64,000 bases of DNA, taken from Symsagittifera roscoffensis (Eukaryota; Xenacoelomorpha; Acoela; Convolutidae). A program made the translations under genes and the position numbers. Shown here piece by piece: positions 52,430 through 64,000 of this stretch. The stretch lies in assembly GCF_963678635.1 (NCBI RefSeq), contig NC_087062.1, positions 52,832,473 to 52,896,472 on the forward strand, written 5' to 3'. The notes below the pieces were generated by a model. The model was not told the DNA's origin. It saw only the letters and a list, made by a program, of their open reading frames with translations, and did no database searches. Positions within the stretch are counted from its first letter, which is position 1, and each line of letters starts with the position of its first letter.

Positions 52430-53400
52430 TTTTAGTATGAAAAAAGTATGTTGATTAAATTTAGATCGATTTTAGTATGCAAAAAGTACGAAGATTAAAT
52501 AAAAAAGATGAAGATTGATTTGGATCGATTTAAAATCGATTTAAATTGATCTTAAATCCAAGCTAAAAAAATTGATCCAAATCGATTTTAAATCAAATTA
52601 AATGCATTTTTTCCAGTCTGAATTTGTTTTCAATTTTAAGTGGATTAAAACGGATTTAAATCGATTAAAATCGATTTTTTTTATTCGAGTTTTTTCTCAG
52701 TTTCAAATTTTTATTGCATTTACTTCTTGCCTATCTTTTTTCATTTTTCATCCATAGCGTATTGTAGCATAAAAAAGACCAAATAAGAAGACCAAAATAT
52801 TGATAAAATTCTATGATTTTCTTGCATATGTTGAGCTCAAAAACTGATCTATTTTTACCCTTTTCTTGATTCGTTTCATTAGTTGTTGCTTAAAATGTGA
52901 TTTACTTTCATGTTTTTCTATGATTTTATTGCATATTATTGAGATCACAATTTGATTTTACCTGACGTTTTTCTGGTTTGTTACACAAGATTTTGCACAT
53001 AATCTGATTTACAATGGTTTTCTATGATTTTATTGCAAATTTTAATGAATCCTTTTAATGAATTCTATAACATCTGGCAAGAGTGTTAGCAAAAAAATCG
53101 ACTTTAGTGTGTCGGAAAATCCATTGAAATCGATTTAAACGATTTTTTAGGCACTTAAATCGATTTAAAATTTTCAAAAAGATCGATTTAAATCGACTTA
53201 AAATGGATTTGAGTGAGATTCTGATGGATTTAAGTGAGATTCGGATGGATTTTAGTGAGTCAAAAAATCCATCGAAATCGATTTAAATCGATTTTTTAGA
53301 CACTTGAATCGATTTAAAGTTTTCAAAAAGATCGATTTAAATCAATTTAAAATCCATTTAAGTTCGTAAAATGTACATATTTAAAATCAATTTAAATCGA
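52430..53400. repeat. Tract of ATCGATTTAAATCGATTT-type repeats
   Basis: Many near-copies of AAATCGATTTAAATCGATTT and TGGATTTAAGTGAGATTC occur with AT-rich spacers. The motif is palindromic around ATCGAT and TTTAAA, a different family from the TTATAATCGATTATAA tract at 43.6 kb but built on the same core. Confidence 0.65.
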
Positions 53401-53819
53401 CCGGGGGCATTTGCTGTTGTTGGGTTGCCGGGGGCGACTCGGCAGTTGGTTTTAAATCAGGTATCTTCCGTGCGTACATCGTGCTAACATTGTCTTTACT
53501 GTTATTGCTTGTATCAACCCATTGTTTCTGGCCGAGAACCTAAGCTTATCGAGAAAACAGGTTTGTGAATAATTTCCCCAGAAAACAAGGCAGCCGTATG
53601 ATCAGATTGTCGAACTACTTACTCGTGGAAAACTTCAAAATGAAATCCCATTTACAGCGATTCTCATTGTTACTAAAAATTGTGAAGCTTTTTCTCTGAG
53701 CGTTCAACGCCGGTGCTCGGTGCTGACCATTTTCAGTACTAGTATTAGTAGTAGTAGCTGTTGTAGTAGTAAAAGATTTAGAGACAGTTCGCAAGGGTTC
53801 GCACCCAGATTCAAGTTCA

Positions 53820-56280
53820 TCAATTTAGTTTTATCATGTTTGTGATGTTACAGTTTCCACATCTGCATATTATTCTCCATGTGCATTTGTTTTCCTCGGA
53901 GTAGTGTCTAGTAAAGAAGTGCCAGTAGACTTTCTTTAAGGTATCGTTGTTAATTTCGTTGCCAAAATAAGGGTACGTTCGTGATACTCGCAACTGTTCT
54001 GTGGGCGATCTCCATGGCCGTGGAGTCTGGGGCCAACGGATGTTCGACCCGGTCAAACTTTCCAATCATCGATTCGTTGTCATATATTGCGTAATTTTGC
54101 TTTATCTTCACAGGAAAAAAACTTCATGTTCTAATCTAATAAAAAATAGTATATATTGCCGTGACAGGTGCAACCGTGTGCCAGATAGTATTTAGTTTCC
54201 TACCAAAATGGAACTCAGACGGCGAACATTCTATCGACCGATGAGTTGTTATAAAAATAAACAAGATTTCGTTCAAAACTGTTTTCAACGCTGGCCTCAC
54301 TACTTCAAACGAGCACGCCATTAAACGCCTGCGAAAGTTTTGGATGTACCACTCCACTAAAACTGTCGCCTTTTGGTTTTCTATTGGTGCAAAGATCAAC
54401 TGTATAAAAAATTTTTTTTTAAAAATAACTGATTGATTAAGCAACGAAACTCGAATCTTGATCCGTTCTATCTATTCTTGATGTTGCGTGTAAGTTTATA
54501 TATTTTTCTTAAAAAATACATTGCATTACAGCTGCGGTTGTTCGAGCTGTAACCTGAAGTGTTGAGAACTTCAGAAACTTCTCAAAAAAGAGTAGTAATT
54601 TTTTATTTGCATCCCAGATTGAAGGTAACGGCCCCAGGAGATCCAATTATATATCTTGATTCCGCTCTTCAGTTGCATCTAAATTCGTTTTAAAATTACT
54701 CGGTATTACGGATTTCAAAATTTAAACCTATTTAATGCACTCTCTGCAACTCCCCGCGGGATTTTGAATTTGCCTGTTCATATGAAGCCATCAAAAAAAC
54801 ACTGCCAGCATCTTAAACACACCTGATTGACTTTGTGAAAACTCCGAATGATTGGAGCACATAACTGCGGCGGTGCAGAGGATTCATTCTCCATAAACAA
54901 GATGGCGCTTGATGAGTGGAAATTATTAACATAAAGTGAATCATATATACTTTTTCGATAACGAGTCTATAATACAAAACAGTATCTCATCAACTCTAGT
55001 AACTTTTGCTATGATTTCTGCGTCGAACATCTATGGCCAGTCAAACAAAAGTGTTGGGAACATATTTTCGCCAGGATAACAAAAATCAATCGAAGTTGTG
55101 CGGTGCACCTTGATGGAAGAAAATTCCCTGGCGTCCTGCCCTTGGTTTTGTGATGAATCGTTCTTTTCGCCGCTTTCGAAAAGATCGATCAAATACCTTT
55201 TTCTGCAATTTTGAAGGGGTTTATGATTTTCAGTACAAGCTGGGATAAAGTTTCTAAACGCGTCGATATATTTCGTAGCTGCAAATTTTTCCGATTACTT
55301 AATTCTCGATTTGCTTTTGTTCTAAATGTGACATCATTTTGAACGTTTTTCAATTTTGCATGCTCACTAACCGAAGCCGCTAATAGCTTATTATCTACGT
55401 TCACTTGCGTAACGAGGAACGTGTTATCTAATTCGGAAACTTTAACGGCACTACCGACTGGATGGCTAAATTTTTATTCTACGAACCCCATGTTTTTCCT
55501 GAGATATACTCAGTCTCATAAACAAAATTTAGCAGTCTGTCGACCCATTGAAATAGTCTTGATTAAGTTGATTTCCTCTTTTTTACCTCTGAAAGGCACG
55601 CTTAGAATGATCTGTAATTATCTTGAATGGGGGCCGAAAAAATAAATGTGACAGTGAGTCACAGAGCGCACGAGCGCAAACAATTCTAACTTGCTTATGT
55701 TGTATTTTAACCCCGCTTCATTCAGAAATTCTGAGACATAAGAAATTGGTTTCCAACCTTCGGTATGCAATAGATCTACAGTATCCTACAATCTCTACTT
55801 CAAAGCATGACATATAACCCTCATGTTCTTTTTAACGTCAAATTGATGGTTCTGCACAAAATCACATTCAGTTCATCGTTTTAGCTCCCCTTCGAACAAA
55901 GAGTGCGTTGTCGTGAGATCACAAAGAAGTTCAATTTTGGCTGCTAAGTTCGATATGAAACGTATAAATTGGTAATCAACCAAATAAAGATCTAAACTCG
56001 ATAATACTTCCTGGTTTTTGTTTTTCAGGATAGAATCAGATTTGTTTCCAAACGCTACCGTAGCTTTATTTGACAATTTGCTCATTACCATTCAAAATTT
56101 TTTTTTTGCAGAATTGGTACATTTACTCCAATTTACAATTTACTGCGGCAATTTTATCGTTCAAAACTTGGAGAACGTTTCGATTCTCACAACAGTGGCT
56201 TTTAAATTATCATTAAGATACAGAAGTACCCATGGCAAATGGCCAAACATAAGATCGATAGCTGTTGAAATTCCTTAAGC
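53820..56280 (-). pseudogene. Degenerate Ty3/Gypsy pol (RT, RNase H, integrase)
   Basis: Reading leftwards, RT fragments (near 56,150-56,280, AIDLMFGHLP then LYLNDN, a degraded YxDD box) are followed by the RT-RNase H linker (55,900-56,000, LVDYQFIRFISNLAAK and ELLCDLTT), a post-RNase H segment (55,200-55,400) and the integrase end (54,140-54,405, EWYIQNFRRRLMA, ITTHRSIECSPSEFHFGR). Order and motifs fit Ty3/Gypsy. Stops and shifts throughout show a dead copy. It is distinct in strand and detail from the copy at 1-4367. Confidence 0.65.
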
Positions 56281-56956
56281 AACACATCACTTAAACCGTA
56301 TAAACCCGTTTTTGGTTAAAATTTGCCGGTGATTTTTCCCCAGCTATACTGAACTTAAAATGCCGACTAGTTGCTTCACTTGAGATCATTATCAGGTTCG
56401 AGATCTTTATCAGGTTCGATACCTTTCCATTCATTGCCGATGCTGCATTATTAACCAAATCGGTCATGTTCGGTATCTATTCCGGTTTGTTTGTTTATTG
56501 ATCATTTTTCAATTCAAAGTCAGTTTCATTGAACTGTCTCAATTAACTGTTATTACCGTTATCCTGGTAGGATAAACAAGTGCAATCACCCAATTCTTCA
56601 ATATGCTCTTTTTTTAAAGCAAATCCTTGATTATTTCCTCCACCTTTGGCAACACATGTATAGGAACCTTTTTGCTTTTCACTTGATTGGGTTTAATGGT
56701 TCAAGGAAATGTGTTCTGACTTCGCAATTTTTTGAAACAATTTTTTTGACCAAACAGCTCTTTAAAGTCTCTTAGTGTATTTATATTCAAGTACTTGCGT
56801 TAAATTGGCGAGTACTCTATTGTTGTGTCTATTCCTCCATCTCTCATTAATGTCCTGATAACAAATACAACGATATCATTGTCAGTTTTGCGAAAACTCA
56901 TTCATTTCCTCCACTTGGTTAATTGCCGCTTTCTCGTCGGAGTATTTTGCGAAATG

Positions 56957-56964
56957 CCCTCAGA
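56957..56964. repeat. 8-bp target duplication of the hAT-type element, left
   Basis: The bases ccctcaga are repeated exactly at 57402-57409. Confidence 0.85.
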
Positions 56965-57401
56965 CAGGGGCGGATCTAGGATTTTCTCGAGGGGGGGGGG
57001 GCGGATTTTCAAAAAATTTTCCAAAATTTTGACGACCTTTTTTTTTTTTAGGTCGACCAAATTGATTTTTCGAGCTCTCCGAAAGCCCTGTATTGCCCCT
57101 TTTATGGCAAAATTTTCTGCGCAGCAGGCAAATTTTTGAAAAAACAGTCAAAAAGCCGTTTTTGGCACTTTTTGAAAAATTGTGACATAAAAACGCGTTT
57201 TTTTTTGGCGCGCGCTCCCCCTCAAAGTTAGTATATATTGGCGCCAGAGGCGCCTTTAGAAAAACTTAGGGTCGGTCGGCCAAAAATGGATTTCTGAAAA
57301 AGTATCAAAGGGGGGACCCTTTGTGTCGGCAGGGGGTCGAATCCCTGAGGGGGGGGCGTCATCCCCCCCCCCCCCCCGCTTCCCTCCTAAATCCGCCCCT
57401 G
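56965..57401. mobile_element. Nonautonomous hAT-type element (437 bp)
   Basis: Terminal inverted repeats CAGGGGCGGATCTAGGA and TCCTAAATCCGCCCCTG differ by one base. They flank G- or C-rich runs and AT-rich interior sequence, with an 8-bp duplication (ccctcaga) outside. CAGGGGCGGAT-type ends with 8-bp duplications are typical of hAT elements. No transposase is present. Confidence 0.9.
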
Positions 57402-57409
57402 CCCTCAGA
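57402..57409. repeat. 8-bp target duplication of the hAT-type element, right
   Basis: An exact copy of 56957-56964. Confidence 0.85.
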
Positions 57410-58139
57410 TATTACAATTAATACAGATGTTGGTTTCGTTCAACACTATTCGCTATGATTAGGCTTCAATGGATTTCCGCAATTTTGGCATTTCAAAAAT
57501 ACTTGCCTTTTTACTTTATTCGCATAAATTTTGCTTTGGCCTGAAAAGTTTGGTATGCCCTAGTTAAACATTTTCCGCCAAGCTCTGGGAGCCTCCCAAT
57601 GAATCTCTTAGAAAAAGTTTTCCTCTTTCTCTGACGACTGCGAGTTAGAGTGCTTAACTCGAACGCCTGGTTTCCCTACACAGTTGTTTCATTACTTCTT
57701 CGTTTTTCATGATGAATAGAAAGACACCCTCAAAGTCGTACCTTCGGGTCAAATCACTGAGGGCGCCAAAAAACTATTCCATAATTTCATTTTCCCTCTG
57801 TTTCCGGCCGGATAATGTAAGTCTTTTGTTAGTATAGTTTGCGTCTTTCATGAATACTACCGATGCTAGTTTCTAAAAATCTATGAATTTAATATCTACT
57901 ATTTTCCGGGGTATATTTCTTGTAAAATTACCAGTCCTTGTTTTCGTAACGATAAAAAAAGATCCTAACCAATTATCCGTTTCTCCCGGTTACGCCTTTT
58001 GATCATTCTTCGCTCGTCAACTCGCCATGCTGCTATTGCATTGAAGCTCTTCGTCTTTCTCTCTGTCCGTGCTGCCTAGTCCTGGGTACTTAGAAGTTCT
58101 TTGAAAGTACGGCAATTGTTTTCCGGTAATGCGCTTACT

Positions 58140-59260
58140 TCTAATAAATCCTCAACGTCAACCTCCTCTTTCGCGATAACTACCATTCAGATTTTCAGGA
58201 TCTGATCTTCCCATGGGAGCGGGGTCCCTGGAACTGTCCATTCCAAAAAACAACAAAGCCAAGATAGCTCTAATACCTTTGTGACTGCTCCATGTAAAAG
58301 TATGCGCATGCACAACTTACAATTTAAAATAAGATAATCAACTTGAATTCTTGAGCCTACGCCAGCCACTGGCTGGACGCACCATAAGTAAGCATTACAC
58401 CGTTGACCTTGAGAGTCATAAAACATTAAGTAAAATTATATGTACATTAAATTATATGACGTGTCTCTACTCTTTTGTTTCCAATTTTTGAAATTTCAGG
58501 TTTCTGAAATGAAACTTTTTAGTATCACAGCGTGCTGAGTTTTTCTTTTTTATTAGGACAGAGATAAAAATTATTACTTCGTAGAAATGGTAAAAACAAC
58601 TACCAATAACTGACACCTCCGTATGAAACAATAACACAGGATAAGTCTCATTAGCAAGCATCAAGCTTTCGCTTTTTTTGGAACATATTTTTCTCCATAT
58701 TGTTCACTCACAAAAAAGGATTAAGGTTTTAAAATTGAAAAATAAAATAGATTTAAAATTGAAAAATAAAATACTATAAGCCTCCATGCAACTCCCGCAA
58801 CAAAAAACCTGTATTCTAGAAAAGACGCATTTTAGATCTGCTTTTTCGATGTCGCGAAATCTTTTGACGTTTTTAAAGTGCTTTTTTTGATTTTTCAAAG
58901 GAGGATTCTCGAATTGCCAAAAAAATGAAGCTTCAAATTAAGCAGAAATCTGAAACATACTTTTTGGTTTGATAATTCATTTGCAGTTTCAAAAATTCAT
59001 CAAAATTCATGGATGAAACAATTTTTCAGCTATGCATCCCATTTCTCATAAAACACAGTGCGTGTTGTTCCAATTATGGGAAAAACTGATAAAATAAATT
59101 GTTTTGCTATGTATCCCATAAAAATCAAATATTCCTCACAAAACAACGGGGCCTGTTGTTCCAATTCTTGAAAAAACTGACAGAAAAACTGTGCTGGGGA
59201 GATTTTTTTGGTCATTTCTTGAATTTTAAACAAGGCGTCTATAACGAAAAATTAACTAAC
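58140..59260. other. AT-rich interval, no gene seen
   Basis: Short open frames only. No repeats were recognised except a small duplicated AAAATTGAAAAATAAAATA near 58730-58775. Confidence 0.45.
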
Positions 59261-59264
59261 TTGA

Positions 59265-59850
59265 TAAAAATTGTTGTCTTGAGCTCAAACTTAGAAAGAA
59301 GTTTTTTTAATTGAATTTTTTCTAGATTAAATTTTGAATTCACTAATTTGACCAATTTGGGATTATAGACGCGCACTAAATTGCATTTGTATAACACGCG
59401 TAAACGGCAAGTTGAATCGTTCCAAATTATAGGGTCATTTACAGTCGTTCACTTTTTTAGAATACAAAACGTTAAATACAATCCGTTGTAATTTGCTGAG
59501 CATGAGTGGGAGTAAATTTAAATAATTAAAAGTTTTTGTACCTTCTTTTTAAAATAATTAATCAATTTTTTTAATTACAAACTTTTTAAATGTATTCTTC
59601 AAACTTATTCCCACTCATGCTGAGTAAATTACATAGAGTTGTATTAAACGTTTTAGTTTCTAATAAAAAGACTGAACGACTAAGAAGGACCTCAAGTTAA
59701 TTTGGAACAATTACGCGTGTAATACGAATGCAATGTATTGCGCGTCTATTTTCCCAAATTGGTCAAATTACTGTTTTCAAAATTTTAACAAGGAAAAAAA
59801 TCAATGATAAAAAACTTCTTTTTTTTTACGTTTGAGCTCAAGACTTGCCA
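59265..59850. repeat. Large imperfect inverted repeat (foldback)
   Basis: Left-arm blocks GTCTTGAGCTCAAAC, TTTGACCAATTTGGGA, AGACGCGC and ACACGCGTAA return inverted in the right arm (GTTTGAGCTCAAGAC, TCCCAAATTGGTCAAA, GCGCGTCT and TTACGCGTGT). Inside lies a second inverted pair, AGTCGTTCACTTTTT and GCATGAGTGGGAGTAAATTT at left (59,440-59,525), returning at about 59,605-59,688. The outer arms are related to the ACGCGC blocks of the dispersed repeat at 35971. Confidence 0.65.
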
Positions 59851-60079
59851 CTTACGTGTGTTATACCAATGCAATGTTTTGCGCGTCTATTTTCCAAATT
59901 GGTCAATTTAATGTTTTCAAAATTTAATAAAATTCAAAAAATCTATTAAAAAAAATTCCTTTCTAAGATTGTGCTCAATTTTTTGTAGTTTACTTAGCAC
60001 GATTGGGAATAAATTTAAATATAAAAAAGTTTTAAAACTTTTTTTTTAAATAATAAATCAACTTTCTAATTAAAAACTT

Positions 60080-61080
60080 CTTAAATGGCCTTCAAGTACA
60101 GTCGGAACAACCAGGGCTTCGCCCCGAAACTCGAGATGTCCTGTTCTGTTTTAGCATATTAGAAGCTAAGCAAGACTGCTGGTAAATAAGCATTTAAGGA
60201 TTCGATTGCACCCTAATGCCATTTCAAAGTCTTTTAAGCTAAAAAAAAAATTGACAACAAAATCGATAAACCGTTTATTTTTTTCTCAACACACGCAATG
60301 CACAAATGGATATGTTTAGCAACTCTTATCCTAATAATCAGACCAAATTACTTGCCTCGTTTCAGTTTGTATTGATAAAGCCCACCACTTATGCGTGAGT
60401 TAAAAATCCAATATATTGCGCGGTTAATATCTTAAAATGGCCAATTTTTAAAAGTCCCATCGTTTTGCGAAAAACTAACACAGGTGAAAAAATACTTTCA
60501 CTTTCAGCTGAGAACAACAATCAACAATACCTTTTGGAAGATATAGAAAAAAATCTCTCAAAATTGGCTGTTTAAGAAAGTGAACTTTGTCAGGAGAAAA
60601 AACCGCCACGAGCTCAAACTCAAAAAATACTTCATCCGTGATCTTTTTTGTAAATTTTTGGGGTTTACAAAATTCCAATTGGCCAATTTCCGACGTTTAA
60701 CGCGCAATATACTTCGGTTTATGGACATTTAGGTGGAAATTTAATTGTTTCGATTCTCAAAGAAAGCGGAATATTTATGCTTGGTGCTTTTTTTTATTCA
60801 GTCAATTTTTGGCGATCGAAATGAAAATTTTAAGCAACAAATTTTTTTCCCAATTGAGGATTTGAGCTCCCTGAAATCGAAATTTAGAAAAAATATTTCA
60901 CCTTCGATCAATTTCAAGAGTTTGAAAATTGTCAATTTGGCTATGCTCTGGACTAATTCAAGGGCTCTTTGAAGATTTCATCCATAATCCCGAAAGCGTA
61001 ATGCGAACTGTTTATGCGTGGCCAATTATCCCGCACAACAAAATCGTTCCAAGGCTAGCTAATTGGTCCTATTAATTTCG
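60080..61080. repeat. Decayed fragments of the hairpin-tailed dispersed repeat
   Basis: Pieces include CAGTCGGAACAACCAGGGC with CTTCGCCCC (60,099), TTAATATCTTAAAATGGCC with nearby aaaactaacacaggtg (60,430-60,490) and TTTCGATTCTCAAAGAAAGC with GGAATATTTATGC (60,746). They match blocks of the copies at 34.9-39.4 kb, in both orientations. Confidence 0.5.
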
Positions 61081-61119
61081 CACGACTTAAATTTTGATAT
61101 TTGATATTGTCCAAATTTC

Positions 61120-61280
61120 CCGGGTTGACCGAAACTTCTTATCATACAATTTCCATATACGAGAAACTTCTTGTCATACAATTTCAAACAACTCCATATG
61201 TACAGAAAACTGTATGAAAACTCTATGATAAGCATTTTTCCATTTATGAAAATTGTATGATAGGTGTTTTTCCATACACC
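61120..61280. repeat. Short repeats of the AAATTGTATGATAAGCATTTTT type
   Basis: The motif CATACAATTTCCATA and its complement, with ATGATAAGCATTTTTCCAT, recur at 61140-61280 and again near 61800-61830 and 61935-61975. Confidence 0.5.
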
Positions 61281-62069
61281 AAAAAGTTGACTTTTTGTTT
61301 CTAAGTATAACTTCTGAAAAAATTTTGGATTGCGTTTGTAACTTAACACAAGTGACAAAGACTTTGGTTTACTCAAAGCACCGAAGGTTGAATGATCTTG
61401 CATTTACAATGCTTAGAAAACGACCTGAATTGTCGTAAAGCGGTTTTTCACAAATTATATAACAAAAGTAACAAAATTTTGAAATTTAGCAAAATTTTTC
61501 AAAGATGATTATTTAAAAATTTGAACCTTTAAATTATCAGACATTGATCAAGGCATACATAAACATACCATACAAAAGAAATAGGAGTTTTCAGTGTTTT
61601 TGAAAAAAAAATTATACCGCGAAAAGGAAAAAAACCTACATTATTGTATCCGGGACTACGTTATGCACACAAAAAACTAAATTTTGCATGCAAAAAAGTT
61701 ATTTTTTTGGAAAATGTTTGCGTACAAAAAACGATTTGCAGTAGAAAAAAAAACATTTTTGGAAAACTTTTTTGTGTCGCCATCAAAAAAACGTCAGTCA
61801 TACAATTTCCATAAATGAAAATTGCATGATAAGCATTTTTTTCAAAAACGAAAACCTCGGTTTTTTTCTCACCAGACTATTTTATTAGAATCAAACAGCC
61901 ACAGAAATAAGTTTATATCATTTTTCAAGCAATTTTAGAAATTGTATGAAAATTGTATGACAAGCATTTTTCCACACACTTGATTTATGGAATTGTCGGC
62001 ATTTTCGGTGTATGGAGGTCAATCCGGGTTTATAGTTTTCAACATTTTCCCCCAAAAACTATTCGATAT

Positions 62070-62130
62070 GGATTCAGGGTCTGTCGGAACCCTTCTGGGC
62101 GTTGCCCTACTATACGAGCACTCTTTTTCG
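62070..62130 (+). repeat. Hairpin tail of the dispersed repeat, solitary
   Basis: GTCTGTCGGAACCCTTCTGG, then GCGTTGCCCTACTATACGAG and CACTCTTTTT, align with the tail at 36310-36352. The stem is weakened by substitutions. Confidence 0.5.
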
Positions 62131-62375
62131 ACATTTTTTTAGGAGTCACACTTTTCCGCGCGCGCTTCCCTCACAATTAACACAAATTACTCTTTTCGAA
62201 AAGTTTTACGGTCGCTCGATAGAAAATGACATCGTAAAATAGTACCAAACAGATGCCTTTGAAAATTTGGCAACCAGAATTGAGTGTAGCGGTCAATCAA
62301 AAATGAAAAATGATCACATAGCATGTTTCTAAAACTAAGATTTATCATCAAACTATTTCAATTATTTGGCAATAC

Positions 62376-62440
62376 TAACCTGTCTCCTTGCATTTTGGAC
62401 AACGCTGAAGAAATCCGACATGTTTTGTTTTGTCTACAAA
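62376..62440 (+). pseudogene. Possible zinc-knuckle remnant of a reverse transcriptase element
   Basis: The plus frame reads PCILDNAEEIRHVLFCLQTD, resembling the C-x-C...E-x-x-H-x-LF-x-C zinc motif at the C-terminus of some non-LTR reverse transcriptases. It is very short and one cysteine is missing. Confidence 0.25.
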
Positions 62441-62449
62441 CTGATGTTT

Positions 62450-64000
62450 TATTTGGGTAATATTTGATGTTTTATTTGGGTAATAATGAAATCAGAGCGA
62501 TATTTAAGGTACCTTAGTCTTGCAAGGGGGAAAATAGGAATAGAAAATGGTAATATTTCTAATTAGCTGACGTCTGTGCGAGTTCAGCTGCGTGAAATGA
62601 GATGCTGACGAGAACAAAACGGTAACAGGTAACAGTTATTATACGATTATTGTAATACGCTGTTTTATAGTTGAGAAATGACAAAAGCCACCTGAAGTAT
62701 TTACAAAAAAAACTGAAGTTTCGTCAAAGTGAATTAAGTTTGTTCAAAGCACGTATGGAAGTTTGACGGAGCTAAATGATGCCATAAATAAGAGTAAATT
62801 TTGATATGATACAAATTCAAAAGATGGAAACTAACGGCGTTCATTAAAAATTGATCTGAAGGAGCGGCAATCATTCGCTAATTTCTCAAATATGGTCTTT
62901 AAATTATTCACAACATTAAGGCCTAGAAACTGAACACCGCACAGGAAAATTACTTGCTATTTCACATGACCAAACAAGCACCAGAACGCAAAATAAAAAC
63001 GTTCACCAATAATTATTCAACGTCTCGTTTGCTGAAACATTAACAGCTAAAAAGGTTTCTGACAGCCTTTTTGTGGCTAATTTTAGCTATTTAATCAGTG
63101 AAATTTTCCTGAAAATATTACAACTATGAAGCACGTGGTTTCGATTGACTTTGGGATGGAAATGAGTAGGAGTAAAGGTGGGCAATTGACTATGAAAACT
63201 AAATGGATTGCCGATTTTTTTTTGTTGATTGTTTTTCCTATTTGCTTATTTTCTTAGCTGATTTTTAGGAGCTTTCATATTGACCTTTTAACCCCTTTTC
63301 TTAGTCCTCCTTCAAAGCATCTCGGCAAGAGAGCGTATCTCTTTTTCCATAAAGCTCTACTGTCAGAAAATAGGGAAAAGTACAAGCAATAACTGCGAGA
63401 ACATGTCAATCAGGACAGTTGTGAACACCTTCCATCAATATGCTTTTCAGTTGAATCTCTGAAAAGGTCAAATCACTAAAAACGGAATCACTAAAATCGG
63501 AAAAAGTGTACAATTTTCCTAAAAGCCAAAAGAGCTAAATAAAATTAAAAAAATATATATGGGCGGCTTTCAAGACCAATTTTCAATTCGCGCTCGTAAT
63601 CAAAAAGCTTATCAAAATTCACTAATAAACATTCAAGATTTAAAAAATAGTTCAAAATTCGAACCTCCTTTCCTGTGAAGAACAAAGTTGCAAGATAAAA
63701 AGGTATTATATTTCTCACAGAGAAATTTGAGAGATCTAGAGATCGGGAATTGGTGGTAATTCGAGAAGTATCTGTGTTCCCAGAGCAGACTTCCCCCTCC
63801 CAGATAAAAAAATGGCGGTCGTTCATTCAAATGATTATCAATCAATAAATTAGACAAATGAGAGAATAGAAGATTGGTTTTATCATTCATGAAGATCTGA
63901 ATGTGTGAACTTTTGATAAGATAACTAGGAGAAGTAATTTAAAGATGTAGGCGTTTTCATCGAAATAGTTTTAAAAAGAACTCTGTTTTCGTCAACTCTT
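62450..64000. other. AT-rich interval, no gene seen
   Basis: Only short biased open frames. No structured repeat or RNA gene was recognised. Confidence 0.45.

Larger units (their letters stand above)
56280..58140 (-). pseudogene. Upstream part of the second Gypsy copy, poorly preserved
   Basis: The region upstream of the RT fragments would hold gag and protease. I see only scattered short open pieces, with a possible Cys/His knuckle on the minus strand near 57,480-57,550. It carries the hAT-type insertion at 56965-57401. The element's upstream end could not be placed. Confidence 0.3.

Noticed and set aside
62376-62440. Minus-strand mini-exon with AG and GTTAGT borders
   Set aside because: The plus strand of the same bases resembles a reverse-transcriptase zinc motif, so the exon reading is not supported.

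Overview
The window is an AT-rich stretch of eukaryotic genome, most likely from an invertebrate animal. It has long repeat-filled gaps, degenerate Ty3/Gypsy and other reverse-transcriptase elements, hAT-type and foldback elements, simple palindromic repeats, and two short exon-like islands. I cannot name the species from the sequence.

The centrepiece is one Polinton (Maverick) element at 6710-25535, about 18.8 kb. It starts AG, ends CT, has terminal inverted repeats of about 258 bp (left) and 211 bp (right), and is flanked by a perfect 6-bp target duplication (gacttg). All hallmark genes are open: protein-primed type DNA polymerase B, retrovirus-like integrase, FtsK/HerA-type packaging ATPase, adenain-type cysteine protease, double jelly-roll major capsid protein and a minor capsid (penton-like) protein. 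It is therefore a complete-looking, probably young endogenous virus-like element. Fifteen or more genes lie head to tail on the minus strand (17122 down to 7869), with overlaps or gaps of a few bases. Two genes, an NLS-bearing protein of unknown function and PolB, lie on the plus strand (17609-24984). A divergent promoter region of about 490 bp (17123-17608) separates the two blocks. PolB is interrupted by one intron (23632-24250) packed with a T-rich, GTGGGCGA-punctuated repeat.

The minus-strand block reads, in transcription order: PC4-like basic protein, a protein with an HUH-like motif, an unknown protein with an HDAAG motif, a DEDD-exonuclease-like protein, three small proteins (two of them paralogues), a membrane protein, ATPase, a small conserved-looking protein, a disordered protein overlapping integrase, integrase, minor capsid protein, a basic core or membrane-active protein, major capsid protein and protease. 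The first half looks like replication and accessory functions, the second like integration, packaging and virion assembly. A poly(A)-like signal and a TATA-like run at 14371-14408 mark a plausible boundary between two transcription units.

Left of the Polinton: a decayed Ty3/Gypsy pol (1-4367, plus) and a GC-rich probable host exon (5228-5408, minus). The Polinton sits inside a copy of a dispersed repeat family that recurs at 34.9, 36.0, 38.9 and about 59-62 kb. Right of it: an old tandem duplication (27.5-33.0 kb), a second probable host exon on the minus strand (37255-37394), direct and palindromic repeats (39.5-45.2 kb), a reverse-transcriptase pseudogene (45.5-52.2 kb, minus) split by a 4.14-kb minisatellite with transposon-like ends and a 9-bp duplication, a second decayed Gypsy element (53.8-58.1 kb, minus) carrying a 437-bp hAT-type element with an 8-bp duplication, and further foldback and minisatellite repeats to the end.
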